Shown here: in pieces, positions 48,501-54,700 of the stretch | Layout of the letters: the number at the start of each line of letters is the position of its first letter | Numbering within the stretch: position 1 is the first letter of the stretch | The notes under the pieces: model-generated | Seen by the model: the letters and a program-made list of their open reading frames with translations, nothing else | What the model was told of the DNA's origin: nothing | Database searches by the model: none | Translations under genes and position numbers: made by a program | Assembly (NCBI GenBank): GCA_037893225.1 | Contig: JAZGUH010000229.1 | Coordinates: forward strand, 558,001-622,000 | Source of the DNA: Hippasteria phrygiana | Taxonomy: Eukaryota > Echinodermata > Asteroidea > Valvatida > Goniasteridae | DNA length: 64,000 bases | Reading direction: 5' to 3'

Positions 48501-48671
48501 CTCCTGCACATTCTGCAGGGCGCGGCGCTCATGTCGCTGCCCGCAGCCCGTGCACTCGATGCTGGAGTCGTAAGACGGGAAGTAGAGCTTGGTCTGGCAC
48601 TGCGCGTCCGGGCAGTGACCACTGAGCATGCGGTACCGATCTTCAACTTGGGAAGATGATCTCGACAGCAT
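25007..48671 (-). CDS. VCPIP1: Deubiquitinating protein VCPIP1 (VCIP135), complete, 15 coding exons
   Basis: Exons in transcript order: 48671-48338, 47806-47276, 44765-44637, 43785-43655, 42300-42189, 40796-40578, 39041-38954, 35421-35278, 34043-33854, 32853-32563, 31848-31522, 28918-28714, 27533-27387, 27284-27097, 26026-25007. They sum to 4056 nt, 1351 residues, a little longer than the vertebrate protein. VCIP135 is an OTU cysteine deubiquitinase acting with p97/VCP and p47 in Golgi and ER reassembly after mitosis (known for the family). Seen here: N-terminal CxxxxC...CxxC cluster (C20, C25, C40, C43); OTU domain about 140-330 with DGDGHCLVH (D185, C188) and SSGRNH (H323), the expected catalytic residues; further Cys pairs at about 438/441, 510/513 and 544/546; a ubiquitin/UBX-like domain about 833-905 (RYGFPPKEL, VPLQNGDRVTVE); low-complexity Ser/Pro/acidic tail. 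Start: ATG 48671, with in-frame TGA 48689-48687 upstream and an acceptor (ttctgcag) near 48709, implying a 5' UTR exon. Confidence 0.95.
26095..26175 (-). repeat. tRNA-like sequence in VCPIP1 intron 14
   Basis: On the - strand: gctggtgtagtagttcttct as a degenerate A-box region and B box CGGTTCGATTCCC. Probable tRNA-derived SINE relic. Confidence 0.5.
26432..26970 (-). mobile_element. GGGGTGAGATTTG TIR element, copy 2, split by a SINE
   Basis: 26432-26660 matches 17815-18045 in reverse. After the SINE (about 26661-26943), the other end resumes with ccggaaaaatctcattccgg. Confidence 0.6.
26661..26943 (+). repeat. tRNA-derived SINE, near-complete copy
   Basis: The segment 26795-26875 has A box tagctcagttggtagagcg and B box GGTTCGAATCC, and its acceptor arms pair in 6 of 7 positions (GGCAAGA/TCCTGCC). 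The tail agtttctttgttcactttg occurs both before and after, suggesting tandem SINE copies. The anticodon loop lacks the usual T33, so it is not a normal tRNA gene. Confidence 0.7.
27097..27284 (-). CDS. VCPIP1: VCPIP1 exon 14
   Basis: 188 nt, acceptor tcatcag, donor GTAGGA. Encodes LMANLTNSDMWTYAQQNPAL and FERGGLFYAIVERDLGLSDG, conserved in the family. Confidence 0.92.
27387..27533 (-). CDS. VCPIP1: VCPIP1 exon 13
   Basis: 147 nt, acceptor cacacag, donor GTGAAG, phase 1 in and out. Encodes a linker (QHMETGSSERGQHTL...) ending ESLQQETG. Confidence 0.82.
27740..27900 (-). repeat. tRNA-like repeat and ancestral unit of the 83-bp minisatellite
   Basis: Contains tggagagaagcaacttgtga, aaagtgtcttgctcaaggac and ctggactcgaacccacaatc (B-box complement). 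The first two words are also the core of the 83-bp array at 29745-31475, so the array probably arose from a copy of this dispersed repeat. Confidence 0.65.
28172..28305 (+). mobile_element. TTAA family B, short copy
   Basis: 134 bp from ttagccccttgtggcc to tattcaagatgttaa, containing gcagccaagcgta and ggccatggccgtcgtcc. Confidence 0.7.
28360..28579. mobile_element. TIR element, AATAAGCCAGTTCGGT ends
   Basis: 220 bp with matching ends AATAAGCCAGTTCGGTAT and ACACCGAACTGGCTTATT. Internal direct repeat attcgggataaaat. It lies in VCPIP1 intron 12. Confidence 0.8.
28714..28918 (-). CDS. VCPIP1: VCPIP1 exon 12, ubiquitin/UBX-like domain
   Basis: 205 nt, acceptor acccag, donor GTGAGG. Encodes TTLVLEPNTTFAELQTKIEA, IRYGFPPKEL and VPLQNGDRVTVEVM, the C-terminal ubiquitin-fold signature of VCPIP1. 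Confidence 0.94.
29477..29700 (-). mobile_element. TTAA MITE family A, copy 4
   Basis: 224 bp in the opposite orientation: TTAACCCTTTGCGTACGG to CTCAAGGGGTTAA. It is in VCPIP1 intron 11, next to the 83-bp minisatellite. Confidence 0.85.
29745..31475. repeat. 83-bp minisatellite, about 21 copies
   Basis: Unit: agaagcaattgtacaaagtg, then tct(t/g)(t/g)ctcaaggacac, aggtaccatgatcccctggt, ggtacccaatccccctc and ctgagtggag. The period is 83 bp, with one unit carrying an 18-bp extra piece near 30050. Variants are clustered (ctcaggg copies at 30951-31205), showing local expansion. The array ends about 45 bp from the donor of VCPIP1 exon 11. The many 60-106-residue frames on both strands are by-products. 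Confidence 0.95.
31522..31848 (-). CDS. VCPIP1: VCPIP1 exon 11
   Basis: 327 nt, phase 0, acceptor atatcag, donor GTGGGT. Encodes AKTLHKEELTMSEAERNLRK, then a Lys/Ser-rich linker ending KRIRLNSSDGKQ, leading into the ubiquitin-like domain. Confidence 0.92.
32034..32436. mobile_element. Tc1/mariner-like MITE
   Basis: 403 bp from CAGTGGTGTGCAAAATTATT to AATAATTTTGCACACCACTG, flanked by TA on both sides (32032-33 and 32437-38). This is the end sequence of Tc1/mariner-type elements. The interior (ccacccttggcagcaatcac) is a common Tc1-derivative word. No intact transposase. It lies in VCPIP1 intron 10. Confidence 0.9.
32563..32853 (-). CDS. VCPIP1: VCPIP1 exon 10
   Basis: 291 nt, phase 0 at both ends, donor GTAAGT. 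The acceptor could be 3 nt later (start 32850), a NAG-repeat choice. Low-complexity Pro/Ser/His-rich linker ending SKIIMTGNA, which matches the family's TKIILTG. Confidence 0.85.
33190..33535 (+). repeat. Retroelement-like repeat with long (CAA)n and A-rich tail
   Basis: Body 33190-33400 matches 14225-14462. It is followed by a 14-A run, (CAA)12 at about 33418-33453 and a run of about 29 A. A tail of this kind points to reverse transcription of an RNA. It lies in VCPIP1 intron 9. Confidence 0.7.
33854..34043 (-). CDS. VCPIP1: VCPIP1 exon 9
   Basis: 190 nt, acceptor tcgacag, donor GTAAGA. Encodes FSVPLKWKGQSYTEDVLWFQ, LNSNAYDIASALV and KHFPGDFGSEKLVQQVVETI. Confidence 0.94.
34108..34608. mobile_element. 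TIR element, CTGAGTTCGGGCG ends
   Basis: About 500 bp bounded by GGCTGAGTTCGGGCG and CGCCCGAACTCAGTC, with inner gttcttg repeats in both orientations. It starts about 65 bp upstream of the exon 9 acceptor. Confidence 0.75.
35012..35264 (+). mobile_element. TTAA family B, copy adjoining VCPIP1 exon 8 donor
   Basis: Shares tgaatgaaagctttgtttga and catctattcattacactccc with 23391-23701. The right end ccgtccgggg-ttaa is 13 bp from the exon 8 coding end. The left end is eroded. Confidence 0.7.
35278..35421 (-). CDS. VCPIP1: VCPIP1 exon 8 (no long open frame)
   Basis: 144 nt, acceptor ttctgtag, donor GTAAGT, phase 2 in and out. Encodes ADGSVVYFNGDRTS and KCNCGFKHYWNGIEYDN, matching the family's Cys-rich segment. 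Confidence 0.92.
35640..35975. repeat. Repeats of the CRE-like palindrome TGACGTCA
   Basis: tgatgacgtcatca-type words occur at about 35654-35667, 35816-35834 and (diverged, tgatgacatcatcg) 35938-35952, spaced about 120-160 bp within a weakly repeated AT-rich context. Whether they bind CREB/ATF is unknown. Confidence 0.55.
36170..36340 (-). pseudogene. LINE 3'-end fragment (C-terminal of an RT ORF)
   Basis: The - frame reads IPELFFPHSVSLWNSLPGAC and SYDLSCFKRNLKSYFLSL, the usual C-terminal pattern of non-LTR RT ORFs (WNSLP...FKRxL). A diverged copy is at 45595-45690. Confidence 0.65.
36616..38349 (-). mobile_element. 5'-truncated non-LTR retrotransposon, L2/CR1/jockey-type
   Basis: Contains one long - strand frame (about 38349-36833) and a 3' end made of the pentamer ttgaa repeated (ttgaattgaattgaa on the - strand). 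The host site is identified by comparison with other family A copies. The absence of the endonuclease and upstream part shows 5' truncation. Confidence 0.9.
36833..38349 (-). pseudogene. Reverse transcriptase ORF, 5'-truncated
   Basis: About 500 residues open to the stop at 36833. RT motifs are seen in order: LRPISITSVIARVFE, PQQFGNMKGSSISHYLIDML, CVIDFSKAFDHINH (catalytic Asp), GVPQGTKLGPILF, KYVDDLSLVE (YVDD active site), LNPLKCKTMQ and IKLLGVIIQNDLKWD, then thumb/C-terminal IERVQKRALRIISYP. No endonuclease domain precedes it. The first ~17 residues of the open frame (MGEPGAPGRVMQPSE) are read from the flanking MITE, not the LINE, so the apparent start is not native. The frame has no internal stop, suggesting a fairly recent insertion. 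It lies in VCPIP1 intron 7, same strand as the gene. Confidence 0.92.
38417..38760. repeat. Degenerate ggaggatttngg repeat tract
   Basis: Many imperfect words gaggattnnggaggatt and aggtta without a fixed period. It resembles material at 44378-44620 and 52820-52900. Origin unknown. Confidence 0.55.
38860..38905. repeat. Microsatellite, attatc/atcatt
   Basis: Short (atc/att) repeat about 50 bp upstream, in + coordinates, of VCPIP1 exon 7. Confidence 0.7.
38954..39041 (-). CDS. VCPIP1: VCPIP1 exon 7 (short, no long open frame)
   Basis: 88 nt, acceptor cctaccag, donor GTAAGA, phase 1 in and 2 out. Encodes ELNCAYDATKDELVPDQ and CAWCQG. Found by phase and family similarity because it is too short to stand out as an open frame. 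Confidence 0.9.
39123..39573. mobile_element. TIR element with GCGTCAACAA subterminal repeats
   Basis: 451 bp with perfect 20-bp-plus ends GTCATGCTATTTAGCGTCAA and TTGACGCTATTTAGCATGAC. GCGTCAACAA recurs three times near the left end and, inverted, three times near the right, typical of transposase-binding sites. It lies in VCPIP1 intron 6. Confidence 0.88.
39574..40420. other. VCPIP1 intron 6, nothing named
   Basis: Includes a 133-residue - strand open frame (39711-40112) without any recognised domain or codon pattern. I do not call it a gene. Confidence 0.45.
40425..40540. mobile_element. Fragment of the TAGGGGTGTGCAT hAT-like family
   Basis: tttcattgtctgagaaatta and tccataatctggaaccggtt match 43105-43195. 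It stops about 40 bp short of the VCPIP1 exon 6 donor. Confidence 0.65.
40578..40796 (-). CDS. VCPIP1: VCPIP1 exon 6
   Basis: 219 nt, acceptor gtcacag, donor GTCAGT (slightly unusual). Encodes FRCLICSALSQ, VPPDWLRQGGELYELAKKLH and YAFPRH. Confidence 0.92.
41025..41880. repeat. 32-bp minisatellite, about 27 copies
   Basis: Unit: aatcaggataaaagtaggac plus tttggagcaccc. Variants carry gaggaccc, tggtggacca or ttagagcac. It lies in VCPIP1 intron 5. There are no spacers of differing sequence, so it is not CRISPR-like. The - strand frames (SPTFILIGCSK repeats) are by-products. Confidence 0.95.
42189..42300 (-). CDS. VCPIP1: VCPIP1 exon 5
   Basis: 112 nt, acceptor aacacag, donor GTAAGC. Encodes DKYVQRLAAAMEEVFVEKY and VADVHHYIYKRTG. 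Confidence 0.93.
42396..43228. mobile_element. hAT-like element with expanded subterminal minisatellite
   Basis: Ends CAGGGGTGTGCAT and ATGCACAACCCTG, matching 11522-13398, and the same inner aatctggaaccggttcctga. Target duplications are eroded. The left subterminal motif has expanded into the 25-bp array at 42428-42740. It is in VCPIP1 intron 4. Confidence 0.75.
42428..42740. repeat. 25-bp minisatellite, about 12-13 copies
   Basis: Unit: acccgattgaaaaacaagca plus cgggt, with gggt or gcgt variants. It begins about 130 bp from the exon 5 acceptor. Confidence 0.93.
43258..43468. mobile_element. Telomere-ended TTAA element, 211 bp
   Basis: Starts TTAACCCTAACAGCCC and ends GGTTAGGGTTAA. The interior has caacacaaatggggtgtttg and aaactccaacact words like 4146-4748. 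Confidence 0.72.
43489..43605 (+). repeat. tRNA-like SINE, second family, diverged
   Basis: gacgtctgcactagtaagca, B box GGGTTCGAGTCC, then tctcacaggttttcggatca and aagcaccgagcacacagggt, as at 59690-59800. It ends about 50 bp from VCPIP1 exon 4. Confidence 0.65.
43655..43785 (-). CDS. VCPIP1: VCPIP1 exon 4
   Basis: 131 nt, acceptor gggcag, donor GTAAGA. Encodes LPRLPRGMLTKAWGAPHE and GGDRSLL, both conserved in the family. Confidence 0.92.
43786..44377. other. VCPIP1 intron 3, nothing named
   Basis: No repeat or gene recognised. Confidence 0.4.
44378..44632. repeat. Degenerate aatcc(a/g)(t/c)caaaatcc repeats reaching the exon 3 donor
   Basis: Repeated words cctgaatccgccaaaatcc, tcaatatggaggtatcctga and their complements. 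The tract runs up to about 5 bp from the exon 3 donor site. Confidence 0.6.
44637..44765 (-). CDS. VCPIP1: VCPIP1 exon 3, OTU catalytic His
   Basis: 129 nt, acceptor cctcag, donor GTATGT. Encodes KDGTLNKPLCIAWSSSGRNH, with the catalytic His at residue 323. Confidence 0.95.
44949..45098. mobile_element. Telomere-ended MITE, 150-bp subfamily, copy 2
   Basis: 150 bp, TTAACCCTAACCCTGCCAGA to GGAGGGTTAGGGTTAA, almost identical to 24439-24594 (a few substitutions and a 6-bp difference in the number of ttaggg units). It lies in VCPIP1 intron 2. Confidence 0.88.
45158..45586. mobile_element. TIR element, GTAGTGTAGGGCCC ends
   Basis: 429 bp with ends GTAGTGTAGGGCCCCT and GGGCCCTACACTAC. A second, longer copy with an insertion starts at 49862 (shared tcaagggtattt, cggcagttgccatgcgaatc). 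Confidence 0.82.
45595..45690 (-). pseudogene. LINE 3'-end fragment, second copy
   Basis: ttcctcttgaagcaggaaag and acatgcaacaggcaaagaat match 36195-36260. The - frame keeps the FPSSYDLSCFKR pattern. Confidence 0.6.
45691..47275. other. VCPIP1 intron 2, remaining part
   Basis: 46080-46410 has two related blocks (cgtgtacaaa-ccaatgggagg with ggacaatagg). 46010-46060 and 46425-46480 are gttggtgggtg simple repeats. A mariner-like end (accaccctgta) lies at about 47149-47160; its partner is not found here. Confidence 0.45.
47276..47806 (-). CDS. VCPIP1: VCPIP1 exon 2, OTU catalytic Cys
   Basis: 531 nt between acceptor tgactag and donor GTATTT. Contains DGDGHCLVHGISRALVGREL with catalytic Cys188 and the conserved FGLANVLHRPIILLDSL. 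Confidence 0.96.
47807..48337. other. VCPIP1 intron 1 (531 nt), AT-rich
   Basis: No repeat or regulatory site that I can name. One of the few VCPIP1 introns without an obvious transposon. Confidence 0.5.
48338..48671 (-). CDS. VCPIP1: VCPIP1 exon 1 (coding)
   Basis: 334 nt, phase 1 out, donor GTAAGG. Begins MLSRSSS and holds the Cys cluster (CPDAQC...CTGC) and the conserved GLSNYHCKLLSPLL and YGMDKQ segments. Confidence 0.93.
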
Positions 48672-48686
48672 CGTGCTCGGAGATGT

Positions 48687-48710
48687 TCAGGACTGCTCAG
48701 GCACTGCAGA
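48687..48710 (-). promoter_or_regulatory. VCPIP1 5' UTR: in-frame stop and putative splice acceptor
   Basis: On the - strand tttctgcag ends near 48709, followed 20 nt later by TGA in frame with ATG 48671. It supports that ATG as the start and suggests an upstream non-coding exon that I could not locate. Confidence 0.55.
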
Positions 48711-48717
48711 AAGAACA

Positions 48718-49021
48718 TTAAACTCTTGAATACGGATAATAGCCATAGACGCGGTTTGAAAAAGATAACCTGGCTGGTCATCCATAGGCGCATTCCTGCA
48801 CTTACTCAATATATTCATTTTTGAATTATATTGTTCTGGAAAGGGAGTGTAATCAATACATGGAGCTTTTTGAAATATAGCTTTCATTCACATGAACGGG
48901 GCTCTCCAAGTGCGATGAATAGGACCAGGCGATTCAGTGTGGTGCCTATTGTTTGCATTTACGCTTGGCTGTACAGCCCCGATCTTGGCATACCAGCCCT
49001 CATCAATAACAGCTGGACACA
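48718..49021 (-). mobile_element. TTAA family B, copy beside VCPIP1 exon 1
   Basis: Starts TTAAACTCTTGAATACGGAT and includes tagctttcattcacatgaac and ttacgcttggctgtacagcc. It begins about 8 bp beyond the putative 5' UTR acceptor, so part of that splice signal may be transposon-derived. Confidence 0.75.
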
Positions 49022-49391
49022 ACTTGGGACTACGCGATGAGTATAACACAATATGTTACAATGTATGTTTTAACCACGTCTTAAAACAATACAACTTTAC
49101 ACTGAAGCATGCACAATCTAAGTACTTCTTGTCATTTGTAGTAAAAAGGTGGTCGGATTAACTATAGAACACACAGGGCCATTTTTTACCAAGTCTTTTC
49201 TGCAGAGGTGCGGAGGCGGAGTGGGATAGATGAGCGGTAAAGCACTATTTGAGGGCGCTATTTCTTGCAAGGCAGGTTCTCAGACTTTTTTTCCATAAAA
49301 AGTCCTCCAAACCACGTAGAGAAAAATAAAAAAATACTCAAGGATCTAATTGATGCAGGAGGGAGCTATTTCTCGCATGCAACCTTGCCGC

Positions 49392-49594
49392 GAAAGAGTT
49401 CCATATCCAGACATCACTTATTTTCTCTTAATATGACTTTAAATTGACCAAAAAAGTGTAAATCTGATGAAGAAACACGAATTTAGGAGGGACAAAATTT
49501 CAACTTATTCTTTCAAATTACTTTGACTTTTTCTGTCATGGCCCATAGACTTTGTGCATGAGGTATAAGTGATGTCCGGATATGGAACTCTTTC
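49392..49594. mobile_element. TIR element, GAAAGAGTTCCATATCC ends
   Basis: 203 bp with 30-bp ends differing at one position (gaaagagttccatatcc(a/g)g and its complement). It lies between VCPIP1 and PPP1R2. Confidence 0.85.
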
Positions 49595-49894
49595 CAAAAT
49601 AACAAACCCTCCTTGATAACGGTCTAAACACAACCAGTTATTTCAAGATTCATGTCAGCAAAATCCGTGAAAAATGAGGCAGAAATTAACTTGTACATGA
49701 ATGTGAACACTTTAAGTGGCCACACACACTACACTACAAAGAACATCCGACGCTGTAAACACAAACTTTCTTCCAATACATTGCCTTAATTTAAGCACAA
49801 AAATGTCCTGACAGAGGTCTCAACTTTGAAGGTTGGGATAGTTATACAATTCTGGGCATTTGTGTAGAGTAGGGCCCCTCTTTAGTTTTGATCA

Positions 49895-50344
49895 AATAAA
49901 CCTTTTCGACATTCTCAAAGCATCATGGGAACTGCATCAGCCATAACTGGAATTAGAAGAGCAAGCACATTAGAACTGACGTGATTGGTCGCATGTTCGT
50001 TGTCATGCTTGCAAAAATCCTCTTCTGATTGGCTAATAATGCGACATTATTAGCTTTTCTAATTCCAGAAATTTGCAGTCATCAGTAACTGGTACCCTGA
50101 GAGGGATTCCCCAATTATTTCCTTTATTTCTATTGCCATATAAAATAGATTTTTCTGGTTATTATTTTCCTTATGTTCCATGCAAAGATATGTGAAAAGG
50201 GTATCACTCAACTCATGACAGATATTTAGCATAAAATCAATTAATATTTGGACTGGTTCACAGTGCCATAGGTTTGTGTATAAATTACATGGTTTGTTTG
50301 GCCTCCAAACCCACAATGCATTGAGAATGTCGAAAAGGTTTATT
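49895..50344. mobile_element. Nested TIR element, AATAAACCTTTTCGACATTC ends
   Basis: About 450 bp with 27-bp ends differing at one position (AATAAACCTTTTCGACATTC and GAATGTCGAAAAGGTTTATT). Part of its interior recurs inverted at 51800-51995 in PPP1R2 intron 1. Confidence 0.82.
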
Positions 50345-50581
50345 AGAGTCAAGGGTATTTTTCTCATTCCAAAATGACTTTTTCAACCTAAAGCAAGTTT
50401 CTCTAAATTCTACTGACATCTTTGTTTTTTGTATTTTGAACAGTTTATTTGGCCAGGTAGAAAATGCAATTTTCTTAAGTGCTTTACGGCAGTTGCCATG
50501 CGAATCAACGCGGTTTTGCAAATGCAGCTGTAGGCTCATGACATTGTGAGATTCGCTGAATCTCACATCACAACAGAGCCT

Positions 50582-50647
50582 AGCCCTATACTATGCCCCG
50601 CCGCCAGAGCGTGAGTCTACTCGTGCGGCGGGGCATAGTATAGGGCT
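50582..50647. repeat. Perfect 23-bp hairpin flanked by direct repeats
   Basis: 50582-50604 (agccctatactatgccccgc plus cgc) is exactly complementary to 50625-50647 with a 20-nt loop. Both sides carry cagagccta, as if a 60-bp fold-back unit had inserted. Confidence 0.82.
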
Positions 50648-50857
50648 AAACAGAGCCTAGCTAGAGCTGGATTTCTTAAGCTATGATATTGTTAGTAGCC
50701 TATGCGTCGTGGTGATCACCATCTTTATTTTCCTGTTACGTTTTTTCATCTTCTTTGTCACTTCACCCGATAATTTTCCTCAAAAACTAAAACCCTGCAC
50801 TTTTGGTTTGTAATGTCGCTAACTAACGTTAACGTTAGTTTGGCAATTCCAACATTC

Positions 50858-51645
50858 TAAACATAAATAGACATGACAAATGGGTATTTTTTGTGATTTT
50901 TTGCTGTTTTTGACCCATTTTGGTGGGGTATCAAAGTGAAATTTTTCCCATATAAAAGGGAAATTCCCGAGTAGCCTAAGTAAATGATGAGTCGAAATAC
51001 AAACAGACAAAACATGAGAAAAAAGAATCGAGTTTTGCAAAGTATTATTGCAAAACGCATTGCAATTTACCTTTCGCGGTCTAAAAATCTTCCAAAAAGG
51101 ACACGCAAATCAACTGTGAACATTACAAGATTTATTCCATTTGAAAATGCGACGAAAGTAGCAATTTTATGAAGCATTCACCGGGAAATTGGAGCGTATG
51201 TCGTCATCCTTGTTGAAGATTTCTTTTTCAGGCTCAGGCTTCATGACCTCTATGCAAATTTTGACCTCTTAATTCAGATCAGCGTTTCACAATATTAATA
51301 TACAGGTTTGCAACACAAATTTGTTAGCAGGTGTAACTATTTATAAAGCATAATTTTTAAAATTTAGCCTATAGCTTGCAAAAGGAATATTTTATAATTT
51401 TACTCAGAAAGTATTAATTTTGGTTACCTTAAACTAACAAGATAATAAATAAAAGACGACACAGTTTAGTGATGAGATGAAAGAGCTGGAACAACAGAGG
51501 GCGCTATCACGCGATGCTTGAAGTCTGGAGACCTGACGCAATTTAAGGTTTTGCAACAAGAATCGTGTGGGGGTACCAGCATGTGTCAATCTGTCATTAT
51601 TCAACATTGTTCGATTGTATTGATTGTCTGACAAACTGAGAAAAC
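50858..51645 (+). promoter_or_regulatory. PPP1R2 upstream region
   Basis: No TATA box or CpG-rich core is obvious. The start codon context is aaaacATGG. The promoter must lie here or further upstream; I cannot place a transcription start. Confidence 0.3.
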
Positions 51646-51728
51646 ATGGCAGAAAAATCGACAGAAATCCACAAGAAGGGCATTCTGAAGGTCTCTGGAC
51701 ATTATGAAGATCCAGCTAACAAACCCGA
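51646..51728 (+). CDS. PPP1R2: PPP1R2 exon 1
   Basis: 83 nt, [18 protein letters not shown]..., donor GTAAGT, phase 2 out. Holds the KGILK docking motif. Confidence 0.93.
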
Positions 51729-54700
51729 GTAAGTCATTTGGGGAGCTGAGGTCATGGCTGTGATTTGGAACTGATCAAGCACACTTTGCAGATTCATTCT
51801 TCATTGACATTGTTTGTGGGTTTGGAGGCCAAACAAACCATGTAATGTATGCACAAACCTATGGCACTGTGAACCAGTCCAACCAAATATTAATTGATTT
51901 TATGCTAAATATCTGTCATGAGTTGAGCGATACCCTTTTCACATAGGCCTATCTTTGCATGGAACATAAGGAAAATAATAACCAGAAAAATCAAATTTCA
52001 ATGCCAATGGTAGGGAGATTAATACATTTTTCAAATAAATTGTGTACATTTGTTTTTGATGTAACTGTTAGTTTTGAAGAGAAAGTCATAAGAAACGATT
52101 TGATTCAAGTTAGGATTCCATCGAATTTTGCAAAGCAAAGACAAATTGATTGATTTGTTTTCGCAGGAAACAGTCGTCTGCGGCGCGGCGCGGCGCGGTA
52201 ACGCGGCTGCTAGTATGCCGTACAAACCTGAAACAAATATTCAGACGACTGTTTCCTGCGAAAACAAATCGTCAATTTGGTGTGTTTTTGCCTCACGCGT
52301 TGTTTATGAAAGCCGCGCTGTGGTTGGTCAAGAGCATTGAGGCGCCCTCAGTCGACAAAAACTGATGCGAAACTGCGGATTGGCGATATATGTGGTCTTG
52401 GTAAGCGAAATTTCCGTAAAATTTCACTTTTTGAGTTACATTTCAAGGAAGTGAACCTAGCCTATGTGTACATGGCCATATCAAGTGAAGGCATGTAAAA
52501 TCTTGGGGCATAAAATTTCGTGACTAGAAAGTTATTGAGGGTCAAAACTATGGAAGAAAATCGTCCACAGCAGGTTCAATGTGTCTATATAAGGTTTGTG
52601 AAAACCTTACAGTTCTGGAAGTAATAATAGGTCCTATGCCTATCACTGGAAAGAGTAGAAAATTAGAAATAAAATGAGGGGTCAATGGTCAAAATAGGTT
52701 AACCCTATGCAAAGTTACGGATTTTTGTTGATTACAATTTTTGGTCATTATTTCAATTAAAAAGTTGTGAACATCATCAACTACATGTACAATGATGTAT
52801 TGATGCTTCAACTTCCAGACCCTCAAATTATCTCAATCCTCCAAATTCCTCCATTTGGCAAAGATGATTTTGGAGGATTTGGCAAGGTTAGGGTTAATGT
52901 CAGGGAAAATACACTCTTTGCTTTCCAATTTATGTCACAATTTGTACATTTACATGTACTCACGTCGAATTCGACTTTGCCGCCATGTTTACGTTTTCAG
53001 CCAGCCGGTGACGTCATTACACCCGGGCAGCCACCAGAGACCCGCTCGCTAGCTGGGGTAGTGGTGGTTGACACCGGGGCAGACACGAGTATCACGCGAT
53101 GACTAATCGAAGGGTCTTGTGTAAGTTTCACGTACACGTGTAAGCTAATCGAACGCACCCATACACCGCGGCTATGGCCGTCATCCGATTACGGGGGTAA
53201 TACTCACTTCACAGTAAAAAGGATTCCCGAACTGTCAAGGTGTTCTTCCAAATGATTTCTCACAGAGATGGCATTAAATGGGACGAGATGAACATCTTAG
53301 CCACGTTCCATCCAGCGGATAAGGACTACGGCCACATGAAAGTGGACGAGCCCGATACGCCGTACAACAAGTACACTGACCCAGACGAAGGGGACGTCGA
53401 CGTCGACCCACAGAGTGAGAACGAGGAGGAGAAAGGTCTGGATACCGGATCACTCGCCAACAGGTATCGCCACATTTTCGAGTATTCGAAATATGGCACG
53501 ACATACAGTTGTGGTCAAAAGTTCACGTACACCAAAGTCCTGTAAACAAATTCCCAGATATTTTCATGGTAAATGTTCCACTGGCTTGTCCAGCTTGGTT
53601 CCTCCAGTTAGGGTGTTTGAGCGTGAAACTCGCCTGTTCCGACCAATATACTCTAGCTGTACCTAGATGTAGAACAAAAAGCTACGGCAATAGCTTTTTC
53701 CCTCTATACCAAATATTTGGCTATAACGAACTCTGCTATACCAAAAATTTGGCTATAATGAACACTACGAAACCAAATATTTGGCTATTAACGAACTCCA
53801 CTATACCAAATATTTGGCTATAACGAACTCCACTATACCAAATATTTGGCTATAATGAACTCTGCTATACCAAATATTTGGCTATATTGAACTCCACTAT
53901 ACCAAATATTTCACTATTACAAACTCCACTATACTAAATATTTGGCTATAACAAACTCCACTATACCAAATATTTGGCTATAACAAACTCCACTATACCA
54001 AATATTTGGCTATAACGAACTCCACTATACCAAATATTTTGCTATGATGAACTCCAAAAATTGCATCATCTCTGAAAACCAGTAGTTCATGCTGTGTTTC
54101 CGCCTTCGGTGATAACAGACTTTTTCCCTCCAACCTCCAAACACTTTATTTGGGGCGAAGAACTACATGTAAATTTACTAAAAATTACTACAAGCATTAC
54201 TACTGCATACCGGAGTTGTTAATCGAGTCATCACACGTCACATCACACGTCAAAAAGTCACGTCAAAAAGTCACGTCAAAAAGTCACGTCAAAAAGTCAC
54301 GTCAAAAAGTCACGTCAAAAAGTCACGTCAAAAAGTCACGTCAAAAAGTCACGTCAAAAAGTCACGTCAAAAAGTCACGTCAAAAAGTCACGTCAAAAAG
54401 TCACTTCAAAAAGTCACGTCAAAAAGTCACGTCAAAAAGTCACTTTACAAGTCTGGTCTCTTCTCAAGCCATGTAACAAGCTATTCAAACACACTACATA
54501 ACAAAAGCATTCCTTTATCATTGTTCATCCCATGTAGCTTGTGTACGTGCACTGTATATATCTCCAAGGACAAGAGAAGAAAGGAAACACAAAGAAACCT
54601 TTCAGTCCTCGAACGTAGAGTCTTTTGTTGAAATCGGTCCTCGAACGTAAGGATACGTGCTTAGTCTATGGGGGTTGGTTATATTAAAGGAACAATAGGA

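Larger units (their letters stand above)
49862..50857. mobile_element. GTAGTGTAGGGCCC element, copy 2, with nested insertion
   Basis: 49862-49894 and 50345-50857 align to 45158-45586. The insert 49895-50344 is a separate TIR element, and a hairpin at 50582-50647 is a further insertion. The right end is truncated. Confidence 0.7.

Noticed and set aside
54150..54476. [13 protein letters not shown] repeat protein
   Set aside because: Created by the 13-bp array in PPP1R2 intron 2; the frame has no start or splice support.
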